The notes under the pieces: generated by a model
The model's database searches: none
What the model saw: only the letters and a program-made list of their open reading frames with translations
What the model was told of the DNA's origin: nothing
Made by a program: the position numbers and the translations under genes
NCBI GenBank assembly: GCA_003290465.1
Contig: CP030759.1
Location: forward strand, 186,001 to 250,000
DNA: 64,000 bases
Direction: 5' to 3'
DNA from: Candidatus Sumerlaea chitinivorans
GTDB taxonomy: Bacteria; Sumerlaeota; Sumerlaeia; Sumerlaeales; Sumerlaeaceae
Shown here: positions 48,223 through 56,566 of the stretch, piece after piece
Numbering within the stretch: position 1 is the stretch's first letter
How the letters are laid out: each line of letters opens with the position of its first letter

Positions 48223-49961
48223 GAGGGCAAAGCTTTTGTAGGGGAGCTTGTTGTGTCCTCAGGGGAGTGATTCGGCGGCGTCGTGGGTAGTTCGGAAGCT
48301 GGTGTTCTTTGCGTTTGCGACGGGGAAGAATCAAGATCCGCCAAGATTCGTTGAGCAAAAGGATGAGAGGGGGCCACTTGAAGTGCTTGGCGCAGGTCGG
48401 TGCGTGCCGCACTCGTGTCTCCAAGCTTGGCCTGTACCGCCCCACGTACCGCAAGGCCCCATGCCGACTTAGGATTCAGTTGGAGTGCTCGCTCCGCATT
48501 TTCCAAAGCCTGTGCGTAAGCTCCGAGCTGGTATAGAACGAACGCTAAGTTTGCGCGTAGGGAGGCATCCTCTGGTTGGATCCGAAGTGCCTGCTCAAAG
48601 TGGTTGCGCGCCTCTTCCCATTGTCCCTCGCGAGCTTCTATCGTACCAAGCATCTGGTGGGCCACCCAGGCGTCGGGGTTGCGACGGACGGTATCTCTTA
48701 GAATTGTCTTGGCCGAGCCAAACATTTCTGCGCGCTGCATCGTCAACCAAGTCCAGAGCACAACAATGCCCCCGACAAGGCCGGCAAGGAGCCCGCGCCC
48801 ATACCGGTTGCCCGCCGCTTGAAACAGACGAACGGCCGCAGAAGCCAAAAGTACGAGCGGACCGATGCTGGCCAAGTATTGGAAACGATCCGCCACATAG
48901 GCGTGCTGCATATAACTAAACGGAATAAGGCCGAGCGTGGGGAGAAGGGTGATTACGTAGAATGCCCACGCGAATGGAATCCCCCTACCGATTCGATGCT
49001 GCCAAGCAAATACCCCCACCATAACCAGAATGGCAAGAAGGGTAGGAATCCAACTGGTGATTCCAAGCCCGGCAAGGTCCCACTTGGCGTAAATGAGCGA
49101 CTGGGGATAAGGAACAAGTAATTTCCAGAGGTAGAACCAAAAGGCGTGTCCCGCCAGCGCCACTCGCTGCACGACTGGGAACTCGGTCGGTTGGCGACCA
49201 CTGCGCATAGCCACGATTAGGTCCAAGGTGGCGAGGAGCCCAGCGATCGCCAGAAGTCCAAGCAGGAGCCGGTGCCGACGTCTGACCTGTGGCATCCCCC
49301 CACGCCACCACTCATAGAGAGCAGCTGCGACAGGAAATGTAATTGCGACACTCTTACTCCATACGGCGAGCACGAAAAGCGCGATACAAGAGATCATGCC
49401 GAGTCGCTGCTGTGTTGAGGTGTGCGAAGAGGCAGTCGTGGAAGAAAGATAAGCGTGAGCTGCCAGTAGATAGAAAAGTCCCGATAAAACGTCTTTAAGT
49501 TCAATTATCCATGCCACACTCTCCACATGGATGGGATGGATGCCAAAGAATAAAGCCCCGAGCCACGCCGCCGGAATCTGCATCCGACGCAGCAACAACC
49601 AGAGCAAGAGTGTGTTGACGACGTGAAGAACAATGTTTGTGAGCCGAAAAGCGAAGGCGTCCATACCCCAGATGCGTGCTTGCAGCCAAAAGACAGTGTA
49701 GGTGACCGGCCAATAATGCTCTTCTAATTCGTTGCGAGGGGGATAATGCCAAAAATCTGCAAGTCCATCGGAACGGTGGAGGGCTGGGGTGCTATGCAGG
49801 CTCCAGTCATCCCACAACCAGCGATCTTCCGGAGTCGTGCGCACAGACAGCGACGGGAAGTACGCTGCCAACGTGACACAGAGCAGGAAAAGGCCTAACA
49901 ATACGAGACGGAGTCCCCTTGGGTGCACACTGGACGGGGGATTTAGGGAGTCCGATTCCAT
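48210..49961 (-). CDS. TMTC/PMT-like membrane glycosyltransferase with C-terminal TPRs (copy B)
   Basis: 583 residues from the ATG at 49961; a longer open frame upstream overlaps the neighbouring gene. About ten helices with the TMTC hallmarks: WDDWSLH..., EEHYWPVTYTVFWLQ, IHPIHVESVAWIIELKDVLSGLFYLLA and YVADRFQYLA. Residues about 425-550 are TPRs (DAWVAHQMLGTIEAREGQWEEARNHFEQALRIQPED...). Eukaryotic TMTC1-4 are ER O-mannosyltransferases with the same layout. I infer a periplasmic O-glycosyltransferase using a polyprenyl-phosphate sugar. Starts 7 bp after copy A. Confidence 0.8.
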   Translation of the reverse strand: MESDSLNPPSSVHPRGLRLVLLGLFLLCVTLAAYFPSLSVRTTPEDRWLWDDWSLHSTPALHRSDGLADFWHYPPRNELEEHYWPVTYTVFWLQARIWGMDAFAFRLTNIVLHVVNTLLLWLLLRRMQIPAAWLGALFFGIHPIHVESVAWIIELKDVLSGLFYLLAAHAYLSSTTASSHTSTQQRLGMISCIALFVLAVWSKSVAITFPVAAALYEWWRGGMPQVRRRHRLLLGLLAIAGLLATLDLIVAMRSGRQPTEFPVVQRVALAGHAFWFYLWKLLVPYPQSLIYAKWDLAGLGITSWIPTLLAILVMVGVFAWQHRIGRGIPFAWAFYVITLLPTLGLIPFSYMQHAYVADRFQYLASIGPLVLLASAAVRLFQAAGNRYGRGLLAGLVGGIVVLWTWLTMQRAEMFGSAKTILRDTVRRNPDAWVAHQMLGTIEAREGQWEEARNHFEQALRIQPEDASLRANLAFVLYQLGAYAQALENAERALQLNPKSAWGLAVRGAVQAKLGDTSAARTDLRQALQVAPSHPFAQRILADLDSSPSQTQRTPASELPTTPPNHSPEDTTSSPTKALPSQSF

Positions 49962-49968
49962 ATTCTTG

Positions 49969-51636
49969 TCACTCCGTGTACTTGTCGGCTCTGTAAAGCT
50001 CCATAATGAGACGTAGGGCAGATGTGGTTTCACCGAGCTGTTCAAGAAGAACCGCACGAGCGATCTTTGCTTGGCTTGCCGATGAGTCCAGCTCACAGGC
50101 ACGTGCAAAGGCTTCCTCAGCGGCCTTGAGCTCCCCGCCCGCGGCGAGTGCCAGCCCCAAATTGAAGAGGGCAGAGGGGTGGTTCGGTGTCTTCTCTAAT
50201 TGAAGACGGGCTTCCTGCAAAAGCGCGTCCTTACGAGGTTCCAAAGCTTTCAGCGATGTCCAGAAAGTGTTCGCGTACTCTTGCAAAACACGAGGATAAT
50301 CCCCACGTTTTGCCAAGGCGTCTGCAAGGTAGTAGCGGGCAACAGTCGCTTCTGGATTTTTCGCAAGGGTATCCCGGGCCAGACGTTCAATGTCAGCGAA
50401 GGTATTGGCGCGGACGAACGTTAGAATGCCAAGGACGCACATCACTGCCGTCGTTAGGAACACGCCAACTCGCTTCCCTTGCGGAACCCATCGAAGCGCG
50501 TTTGCTGTTAGCTCTGTTAGCGCACAAATCATAAAGACGCTTGCGTGATACACAAAACGGTCTGCGACAAACGACTGGCGCTGGTATGAGAAGGGAACGA
50601 CGCCAGTCACGGGCAGGAGCAACAGCACAAACGCTGTGCTCGCCGCAAAGAATCCAGCCGGCACGCTATTGGGGGCCATGCGGGGACGAATGATGCTTCG
50701 AACAACAATCACGGCCGTAGCGGTGACAAGCAAGAACAGAGAGAGAGTCGGGAGGAGACTGAGTAGTAGGCCCATGCGGAGAGGTTGCCACTTCGGATAA
50801 ATCGCGCACAGCGCATCAGGCCAAATCAACTTCAGGACATAAAACCCTACGGTTTGTCCGATAAGCGCTATGCGCTCCACTACGGAGAGATATTCCGTTG
50901 GTCGGCCGCTTCCCTGGACAATCCAGAGGTCGAGGACCACTAAGGCGACGGATAGGCTTAGCCAGAGTGCGAGGCTGGGAATTTCCCGCCGCAAGCGGTT
51001 GGGAAATCTCCACCACGTAAGAAGTCCTGCAATAAGCGGGAGGGGAGCGACTGCGCTCTTGGACCACATGGCCAAGACGTACAATCCGAGTACATCCCAA
51101 GGGAGAGCTCGAGTGGGTGGGTCCTGCTCAACTCTTCGGAGCCAGCGGCCAAGGGCGAGGGCTCCAAAAGTGAACGACAAGACATTCTTCAGTTCCACGA
51201 TCCAAGCAACAGATTCCACGTGGAGAGGATGAACGGCAAAGATTGCGGCTCCGATCCAAGCACAGGAGATTTGAAGTCGCCGCGCGAGCCGGTAAACAAG
51301 GACCGCGTTTGTTGCGTGAAGGACAACATTCAGCAAATGAAATACCCAAGGCGAACCGCCAGCGCCAAGCCGGTGAAGCAGCCAAAACACCGTATACGTC
51401 ACCGGCCAATAATGTTCTTCGAGGGGATCACTTCCGGGGCGAAACCAAATGCGCCCCAATCCAGCAAAGGAGGTTAGGAGCGGATTTTGAAGCGCAGCTT
51501 GATCGTCCCAGATGGTTCCACCCATTAAGGCTGGAACGTACACGAACATGGCGAGTCCCCAGAGGGCTAACGAGGGATTCGTGAGGAAACGTCTTACAAT
51601 CCCGCTTTGCCATAGGTTGGTGCGCTGAACATGCAT
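49969..51636 (-). CDS. TMTC/PMT-like membrane glycosyltransferase with C-terminal TPRs (copy A)
   Basis: 555 residues. Same layout as its downstream paralogue: TIWDDQAALQNP, EEHYWPVTYTVFWLLHRL, VHPLHVESVAWIVELKNVLSFTF, SFVADRFVYHA, then TPRs (NPEATVARYYLADALAKRGDYPRVLQEY, HPSALFNLGLALAAGGELKAAEEAFARACELD). The acidic pair near the N-terminus and the HPxHVESVAWI block are the conserved TMTC active-site region. Tandem duplication with copy B; both follow the downstream pilin gene on the same strand. Confidence 0.8.
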   Translation of the reverse strand: MHVQRTNLWQSGIVRRFLTNPSLALWGLAMFVYVPALMGGTIWDDQAALQNPLLTSFAGLGRIWFRPGSDPLEEHYWPVTYTVFWLLHRLGAGGSPWVFHLLNVVLHATNAVLVYRLARRLQISCAWIGAAIFAVHPLHVESVAWIVELKNVLSFTFGALALGRWLRRVEQDPPTRALPWDVLGLYVLAMWSKSAVAPLPLIAGLLTWWRFPNRLRREIPSLALWLSLSVALVVLDLWIVQGSGRPTEYLSVVERIALIGQTVGFYVLKLIWPDALCAIYPKWQPLRMGLLLSLLPTLSLFLLVTATAVIVVRSIIRPRMAPNSVPAGFFAASTAFVLLLLPVTGVVPFSYQRQSFVADRFVYHASVFMICALTELTANALRWVPQGKRVGVFLTTAVMCVLGILTFVRANTFADIERLARDTLAKNPEATVARYYLADALAKRGDYPRVLQEYANTFWTSLKALEPRKDALLQEARLQLEKTPNHPSALFNLGLALAAGGELKAAEEAFARACELDSSASQAKIARAVLLEQLGETTSALRLIMELYRADKYTE

Positions 51637-51705
51637 TTCCCGTAATTGATGGAATGACGGTGTCTCCCCGCAATGGTTAAATCACAATGGGGGATACCTT
51701 TCAGT

Positions 51706-51730
51706 CATGGGAAGAACAAGAGGTCCCATG
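51706..51730. repeat. inverted repeat between pilin and TMTC-like genes
   Basis: CATGGGA (51706-51712) and TCCCATG (51724-51730) with an 11-nt spacer, in the 209 bp between the downstream pilin and TMTC copy A. No T-run follows on either strand, so it is more likely an operator or RNA hairpin than a terminator. Confidence 0.3.
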
Positions 51731-51845
51731 TAAGGCATACTGGTGAATGGAGGAGAAACAATCTTTTATCGAGAGGTGTTCAACCTATGAAAAGAAGGGG
51801 TGACGCTATAAAGCCGACTGGAGACAAACTCCATAACGCCTCGTG

Positions 51846-52235
51846 TCATTTCACGACATGTGGCTCGTACGGCATGTTGAGAGTACCAATTGAGCAGGTG
51901 GGGTCTGTGCCAATGGGATTGGCTGAGTAAACCCCATTTGCAGGACATTGGGGAACAACTTTGAGGTATCCTTCTCCCACCTTCGTAGTACCCGGCGGGG
52001 AAATCAGATCGTCGGGATATACAATTGTGCTGCCATTGGAAATGTGGAACTCCATGGCGTACTGCTCTTTCGCCTGAGAGATCTTGGCAAGATTCTCCTG
52101 ACATGCCACTCCCCGTGCATTTTCGCGCTGACGCAACCACGTTGGAGCAGCGATCGCGACAACAATGGCAATGATCGCCAACACAATGACAATCTCCAAG
52201 AGTGTGAAGGCGCGATATCGAAGGATTTGTTTCAT
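51846..52235 (-). CDS. type IV pilin-like protein (downstream copy)
   Basis: 129 residues from MKQILRYRAFTLLEIV. The class III signal has Ala rather than Gly at position -1 of the FTLLE cleavage site, followed by a hydrophobic N-terminal helix and Glu5. The C-terminal half (ACQENLAKISQAKEQYAMEF, QCPANGVYSANPIGTDPTCSIG) is a close paralogue of the upstream pilin, with three conserved Cys. Assembled into pili or pseudopili after prepilin peptidase cleavage. It is the last pilin before the TMTC-like genes. Confidence 0.88.
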   Translation of the reverse strand: MKQILRYRAFTLLEIVIVLAIIAIVVAIAAPTWLRQRENARGVACQENLAKISQAKEQYAMEFHISNGSTIVYPDDLISPPGTTKVGEGYLKVVPQCPANGVYSANPIGTDPTCSIGTLNMPYEPHVVK

Positions 52236-52304
52236 GATCTTCCGCCTCACTCTGTCGCCTCGCTTCCTCGCTCGCGCTGTTGCTCCATCCCCACTTCGCT
52301 TCTT

Positions 52305-52349
52305 GTGCAAAAGAAAGGCGGCGGGAGAGCTTTCCCGCTTCCCGCCGCC
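52305..52349 (-). terminator. intrinsic terminator after the upstream pilin
   Basis: Reading leftward, a perfect 10-bp GC-rich stem (52349-52340 with 52326-52317, GGCGGCGGGA/TCCCGCCGCC) has a 13-nt loop and is followed by TTTCTTTTG. A textbook Rho-independent terminator placed between the two pilin genes. Confidence 0.8.
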
Positions 52350-52407
52350 ACGACGTCACCCCCTCGCAAAACTACGCGATAACCCTCACTTAAGTCAGCC
52401 TACCCAA

Positions 52408-52788
52408 TTAGGGCATGATGTGCGGCGTGAACGGTGCGTTGCTCGAGCCGATCGAGCAGGTCGGGTTGGTTCCGATTGGGTTGACGGTGTACGTTCCGCC
52501 CGACGGGCACTGCGGTTCGGCCTTCAGATACCCTTCTTTGTTGCCAGCGGTTGCGCCCGGCGGATCGATCAGCTCGGTCATCGTCACGGTGCCACCGTTC
52601 GACAGCTTGAACTCGAGAGCATATTGCTCCTTCGCGCCGTCGATCTTCGACAGGTTCTCTTGGCATGCCTGGCCACGCGAATTTTCACGTGCACGCAGGA
52701 AGGCCGGTACTGCGATCGCGATGATGATACCGATGATCGCCACCACGATCATAATCTCAACGAGGGTGAAACCCTTGCGAGCCTTCAT
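52408..52788 (-). CDS. type IV major pilin-like protein (upstream copy)
   Basis: 126 residues. The ATG at 52788 has AAAGGAG 8 bp upstream, which decides it over an ATG 18 bp earlier. Canonical prepilin signal MKARKG|FTLVE, hydrophobic N-terminal helix, then ACQENLSKIDGAKEQYALEF and QCPSGGTYTVNPIGTNPTCSIG, three Cys in all. Short pilins of this type are common in Planctomycetes-Verrucomicrobia-Omnitrophica-like bacteria. A sigma-54-type promoter lies 46 bp upstream and a strong terminator just downstream, so it is probably highly and separately expressed. Confidence 0.93.
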   Translation of the reverse strand: MKARKGFTLVEIMIVVAIIGIIIAIAVPAFLRARENSRGQACQENLSKIDGAKEQYALEFKLSNGGTVTMTELIDPPGATAGNKEGYLKAEPQCPSGGTYTVNPIGTNPTCSIGSSNAPFTPHIMP

Positions 52789-52833
52789 AGTTTTTGCTCC
52801 TTTCATGAGCTAAAATTGGATGCACACCGCTAA

Positions 52834-52849
52834 AGCCAACTGCGTGCCA
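52834..52849 (-). promoter_or_regulatory. sigma-54 (-24/-12) promoter of the upstream pilin
   Basis: Leftward, TGGCACGCAGTTGGCT matches TGGCACG-N4-TTGCW with a single mismatch. The invariant GG (-24) and GC (-12) have correct 12-bp register. The start would fall near 52823, leaving a leader of about 35 nt that includes AAAGGAG. Pilin genes are often sigma-54/PilR dependent. Confidence 0.7.
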
Positions 52850-53137
52850 CACGTGGCCCATATAGATTCAACAAAATAGAACGCTGAGAATAAAGGACTT
52901 AAAATAAATTACGTAACCAAAAGATATCGGTGGGAAGCATTAAAATGTGTAAGCCGTTACACATCATGTGAACGCAGGTTCACATATTCCCATGCGGGCT
53001 CAACGTCCGTTGCAACCTAACAGGAAATGCTTGCGCGCACGACATCGTGGCAACGCTGCACCTCGTGAAGTGGCAGTGAAAAATGGGCGAAACTCCTTCT
53101 TGACGCGTTCGCATTCCCACATCACCCATTTGAAACT
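52850..53137. other. control region between the pilin and kdsD-like genes
   Basis: AT-rich divergent region of about 290 bp upstream of the -24/-12 promoter. It contains the tandem palindromes listed separately at 52945-52985, and must also hold the promoter for the rightward sugar-phosphate isomerase gene. No coding sequence is evident. Confidence 0.5.
52945..52985. promoter_or_regulatory. two tandem 20-bp palindromes, candidate enhancer sites
   Basis: ATGTGTAA-GCCG-TTACACAT (52945-52964) and ATGTGAAC-GCAG-GTTCACAT (52966-52985). Each has perfect 8-bp arms and a 4-bp spacer; together they fit ATGTGnAn-N4-nTnCACAT. Centres are 21 bp apart, two helical turns, so two dimers would bind the same DNA face. 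They sit about 130 and 150 bp upstream of the inferred sigma-54 start, a typical enhancer position. Confidence 0.7.
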
Positions 53138-54142
53138 ATGAATGACCAACTAAGTGAAGCCACGTTAAAGCGTGCTCAGCAAGTCCTTAGGGATGAAGCA
53201 GACGCGCTACTCCGACTCGCTGATCGAATTGGTGAGCCATTCCACGCCGCTGTTGAAGCTATTCTGGCATGCAAAGGACGGGTTGTACTCACCGGGATGG
53301 GGAAGCATGGCATTGTCGCCAGAAAAATCGCTGCGACCCTTGCCAGCACGGGGACCCCTGCCTTCTACATGCACCCTGCCGAGGGGGCACACGGCGATCT
53401 CGGCATGATTAGCTCGGACGACCTTGTCATTGCGGTCAGTAATAGTGGAAACACGGACGAGGTCCTTGGCTGCATTCCCTATTTTAAACGCAATCACAAT
53501 CTGCTCATTGCGATGACAGGCCGTCTGGACAGTGAGCTTGCGCGGCATGCTGATATTGTGCTCGATATAGGCGTCGAGCGGGAGGTGTGTCCGCTGAATC
53601 TTGCACCGACCACGAGTACAACCGTTGCCCTTGCGATGGGCGATGCGTTGGCGGTGGTCCTTCTCGAGCGTCGGGGCTTCAATGCCGAGGACTTTGCGCT
53701 CCGGCACCCGAGTGGAACATTGGGAAAGCGGCTCTTGTTAAAGGTGGCGGATCTGATCAAGCCCGACCGGAACCCGATGATATCTCAGGATGCACGATTT
53801 GAGGAGGCGATCGAGGAAATAACCTCGAAACAATGTGGGGCTGTGAGCGTTGTTGATGCAGAGGGCCGCTTGGTGGGCATCATCACCGACGGAGATCTGC
53901 GCCGTATTTTCCAGCGGGAAGCGCGGCAAGGGACGCGGACAGTTGCCGAGGTCCTCAATCGGCCGGTTTCCGCACTCATGACGCGCAACCCGATGTTTGT
54001 GAGCAAGGAAACCCTCGCCGCCAAAGCCCTGAACATGATGGAAGATGGGCCACGGAAAATCTTTGTGCTTCCAGTCGTGGACGACGCCAAGCGCCCCATC
54101 GGAATGCTCCATCTCCACGACCTTGTGAGCGCAGGGGTGTAA
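53138..54142 (+). CDS. kdsD: arabinose-5-phosphate isomerase (KpsF/GutQ/KdsD family)
   Basis: 334 residues. SIS domain (GRVVLTGMGKHGIVARKIAATLASTGTPAFYMHPAEGAHGDLGMI, AVSNSGNTDEV) followed by two CBS domains (about 205-330, with GAVSVVDAEGRLVGIITDGDLRR and IGMLHLHDLVSAGV). It interconverts ribulose-5-P and arabinose-5-P, the first step to Kdo of lipopolysaccharide. In many bacteria it neighbours kdsC, lptC, lptA, lptB and rpoN; here only lptB is near. Confidence 0.93.
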   Translation: MNDQLSEATLKRAQQVLRDEADALLRLADRIGEPFHAAVEAILACKGRVVLTGMGKHGIVARKIAATLASTGTPAFYMHPAEGAHGDLGMISSDDLVIAVSNSGNTDEVLGCIPYFKRNHNLLIAMTGRLDSELARHADIVLDIGVEREVCPLNLAPTTSTTVALAMGDALAVVLLERRGFNAEDFALRHPSGTLGKRLLLKVADLIKPDRNPMISQDARFEEAIEEITSKQCGAVSVVDAEGRLVGIITDGDLRRIFQREARQGTRTVAEVLNRPVSALMTRNPMFVSKETLAAKALNMMEDGPRKIFVLPVVDDAKRPIGMLHLHDLVSAGV

Positions 54143-54279
54143 GGAAACAAGTAGAGCCGTCAGACTTCAGTCAGAGGAATCGCTATCCGCTGACACATAC
54201 GGCGTTCCGCCTTGTGCTAAGCGAGGGGAGAGGAGTGGCCACTTAGCGTGATGTGGAGCAATGGCCGCACCCCCAAAGG

Positions 54280-54834
54280 TTATTTAACGAAACCGACAGC
54301 ATGCGGCGGCCAGTATCGTAAGAAAACTACCCCGACAAGTTGACTCACTGGGATTGGACCATAATCGATACTGTCCACACTGTTATTGCGGTTATCTCCT
54401 ACCACGAAAATCTCACCGACTCCGACGCGCCAGCTTCGGCTTGGCATTCGAATGATTCGTGGGAACTCTGGGTTTTCGGCTCGGCCGTTGATGTAGAGAA
54501 CTCCCTCGACCAGTTCGACAGCGTCCCCCTCAACAGCCACGACGCGTTTCGTAAGAAGTTCACCGGGGTTTTGGGAGTCCTCGAAGGCTACGATGTGTCC
54601 GCGGAGTTGCTCCCCTGCCCGTACCCGGCGAGTCAGAACGTAGTCGCCCACTTTCAGCGTTGGCTCCATGCTGGAAGAAATGACCTTGAAGCTACGCAAA
54701 TCACCGCGCAGGAAACCTGCCCAGATGTATACCAAGAAAACAACCAGGAGAAATGAACTCACCCAACGTATGGCAGATATTCGGTGTGGATATGAACTGA
54801 ATATCGGGCGGTGTTGGGGCGTTCCTTCGTTCAT
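54280..54834 (-). CDS. lepB: signal peptidase I
   Basis: 184 residues with a single N-terminal membrane helix (about 24-41). Catalytic Ser55 in SSSMEPTL and Lys96 in LTKRVVAVEGD form the Ser-Lys dyad. VLYINGRAE and GDNRNNSVDSIDYGPI are boxes C-E of the S26 family. It removes Sec and Tat signal peptides on the periplasmic side. Short, more like Gram-positive or organellar types than E. coli LepB. Confidence 0.95.
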   Translation of the reverse strand: MNEGTPQHRPIFSSYPHRISAIRWVSSFLLVVFLVYIWAGFLRGDLRSFKVISSSMEPTLKVGDYVLTRRVRAGEQLRGHIVAFEDSQNPGELLTKRVVAVEGDAVELVEGVLYINGRAENPEFPRIIRMPSRSWRVGVGEIFVVGDNRNNSVDSIDYGPIPVSQLVGVVFLRYWPPHAVGFVK

Positions 54835-54925
54835 CGGCTTGGTGAAATAGGCGCAATTAAGAAGGAAAAATCACGCAAATAATTTAGTTTGCTAAGCTTC
54901 CACGATATTCCCAAATAGGTGCCCG

Positions 54926-55744
54926 ATGTCACGATTGGCTACAGAAAGCTTGGTAAAAGAGTTTAGCGGACGCCGTGTGGTGGACGGTGTTTCCTTGGAG
55001 CTGCGAAAAGGCGAAATCGTTGGCTTGTTAGGGGCCAATGGCGCCGGGAAGTCGACCACATTCAATATGATTGTGGGCTTTCTGCGACCAACTTCGGGTC
55101 GGATTTTGCTTAATGATCAGGATATCACCGGTCTCCCAATGCACCACCGGGCGCGCTTGGGGATTGGGTATCTGGCGCAAGACATGTCCATTTTTCGCAA
55201 GCTGACCGTCGAAGAGAATATCTTAGCGATCTTGGAAACAACCAAGCTGCCGAGAGAAAAGCAACGCGAACGCCTTGAGATGTTACTTGAAGAACTTGGG
55301 ATTGCCCATTTGGCAAAAAGTCGTGCTTACACGCTTTCGGGCGGCGAGCGGCGGCGCGTGGAGATTGCCCGAGCGTTAGTGCACGAACCCGATTTCATTT
55401 TGTTGGACGAGCCATTTTCTGGGGTAGACCCGAAAGCAGTTGAGGAGCTTCAGGATATCATCTTCCACATGCAGGCACGTGGTCTGGGAGTTCTCATCAC
55501 CGACCACAATGTTCGCGAAACACTGAGTGTGACGGACCGTTCGTACATCATTTTTGAAGGCCGGGTGATGCTCTCTGGCACAGCCGAAGAGCTTGTCAAC
55601 AGTCCTGAGGCGCGCAAATACTACCTCGGGGAACGTTTCTATATGGATGTTTCGCGCATCGAGCAACGCAAGCGTGAGCTGACCCACAAGACCTCCTTGC
55701 CTCCTTTGAAGGCTGATGGTGTAGAAGGCGAACCGAAGCGTTGA
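54926..55744 (+). CDS. lptB: LPS export ABC transporter ATPase
   Basis: 272 residues. Walker A GANGAGKST, Q-loop GYLAQDMSIFRKLTVEENI (characteristic of LptB), signature LSGGERRRVEIARAL, Walker B FILLDEPFSGVDP and switch HDH-type TDHNVRETL. With LptFG it extracts LPS from the inner membrane. A 30-residue tail after the usual C-terminus is Lys/Glu-rich. The WecG-like gene follows 3 bp after its stop. Confidence 0.94.
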   Translation: MSRLATESLVKEFSGRRVVDGVSLELRKGEIVGLLGANGAGKSTTFNMIVGFLRPTSGRILLNDQDITGLPMHHRARLGIGYLAQDMSIFRKLTVEENILAILETTKLPREKQRERLEMLLEELGIAHLAKSRAYTLSGGERRRVEIARALVHEPDFILLDEPFSGVDPKAVEELQDIIFHMQARGLGVLITDHNVRETLSVTDRSYIIFEGRVMLSGTAEELVNSPEARKYYLGERFYMDVSRIEQRKRELTHKTSLPPLKADGVEGEPKR

Positions 55745-55747
55745 ACC

Positions 55748-56542
55748 ATGGACAAATCTGGTGAGGTGACACGCCCCCCCGAAGCAGTGGATTTTTTGGG
55801 GGTCCCGATTGCTCGGCTCACTGCCAAGGAGTTTATTTCTTGGTTTTGTGAAGAGCTGGAAAGGCGAGCCAAGGCTGACCCATGCTTGCGCCCTTTGTTT
55901 GTTACCTATCTCAATGCAGCGTGCTCAAACCTTGCCGAGAAGAACAAACAGTACTGCGAGACTTTACGATCTGCCGACCTCGTCTATGCCGATGGGCAGG
56001 CGATTGTGTGGGCAAGCAAATTCCTTGGAGACCCGCTGCCGGAGCGGGTGAATGCCGCCGATTTTTTCCCGGAGTTTTGCGCCGCCGTCGCACAAAGGGG
56101 ATGGTCGCTTTACCTTGTGGGGTCGCCAGAAGGCGTGGCAGCGGCAGCGGCTGGAACCTTTCAGCAGCTTGTACCTCATCTTCGTGTTTCTGGGACCCAC
56201 CACGGGTATTTCGATCTTGAAGATCAGCGGGTTGTCGAGGCGGTCCGCGCGTCCGGAGCGGATATTCTTGTGGTCGGCATGGGGGTGCCCCGGCAAGAGC
56301 TCTGGGCCAAGCGCCATCTTGAGGCGTTCGGCGTGAAGGCTGTGTGGTGTGTCGGTGCCATGTTTGAGTATTTTGCCGGCTATCGGGCACGTGCGCCCCG
56401 CTGGATGCGACGAGCCGGCTTAGAGTGGCTTTTTCGTCTCGTGCTCGAGCCACGCCGGTTGTGGCGCCGGTACGTGATCGGGAATACGGTTTTCATTTTT
56501 CGGGTTCTGCGAGCAAGGTTCTGGAGCCAGCGTGAGAAGTAA
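55748..56542 (+). CDS. WecG/TagA/CpsF-family glycosyltransferase (GT26)
   Basis: 264 residues. Family blocks: TYLNAACSNLA, ADGQAIVWASKFLG, LVGSPEGVAAAAAGTFQ and GMGVPRQELWAKRH. These transfer N-acetylmannosamine, or its uronic acid, onto a polyprenyl-PP-GlcNAc primer at the cytoplasmic membrane. Operon partner of lptB, which links it to envelope polysaccharide rather than teichoic acid. Confidence 0.92.
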   Translation: MDKSGEVTRPPEAVDFLGVPIARLTAKEFISWFCEELERRAKADPCLRPLFVTYLNAACSNLAEKNKQYCETLRSADLVYADGQAIVWASKFLGDPLPERVNAADFFPEFCAAVAQRGWSLYLVGSPEGVAAAAAGTFQQLVPHLRVSGTHHGYFDLEDQRVVEAVRASGADILVVGMGVPRQELWAKRHLEAFGVKAVWCVGAMFEYFAGYRARAPRWMRRAGLEWLFRLVLEPRRLWRRYVIGNTVFIFRVLRARFWSQREK

Positions 56543-56566
56543 TCCTCTCTTTACCCCGCAGTAGCC

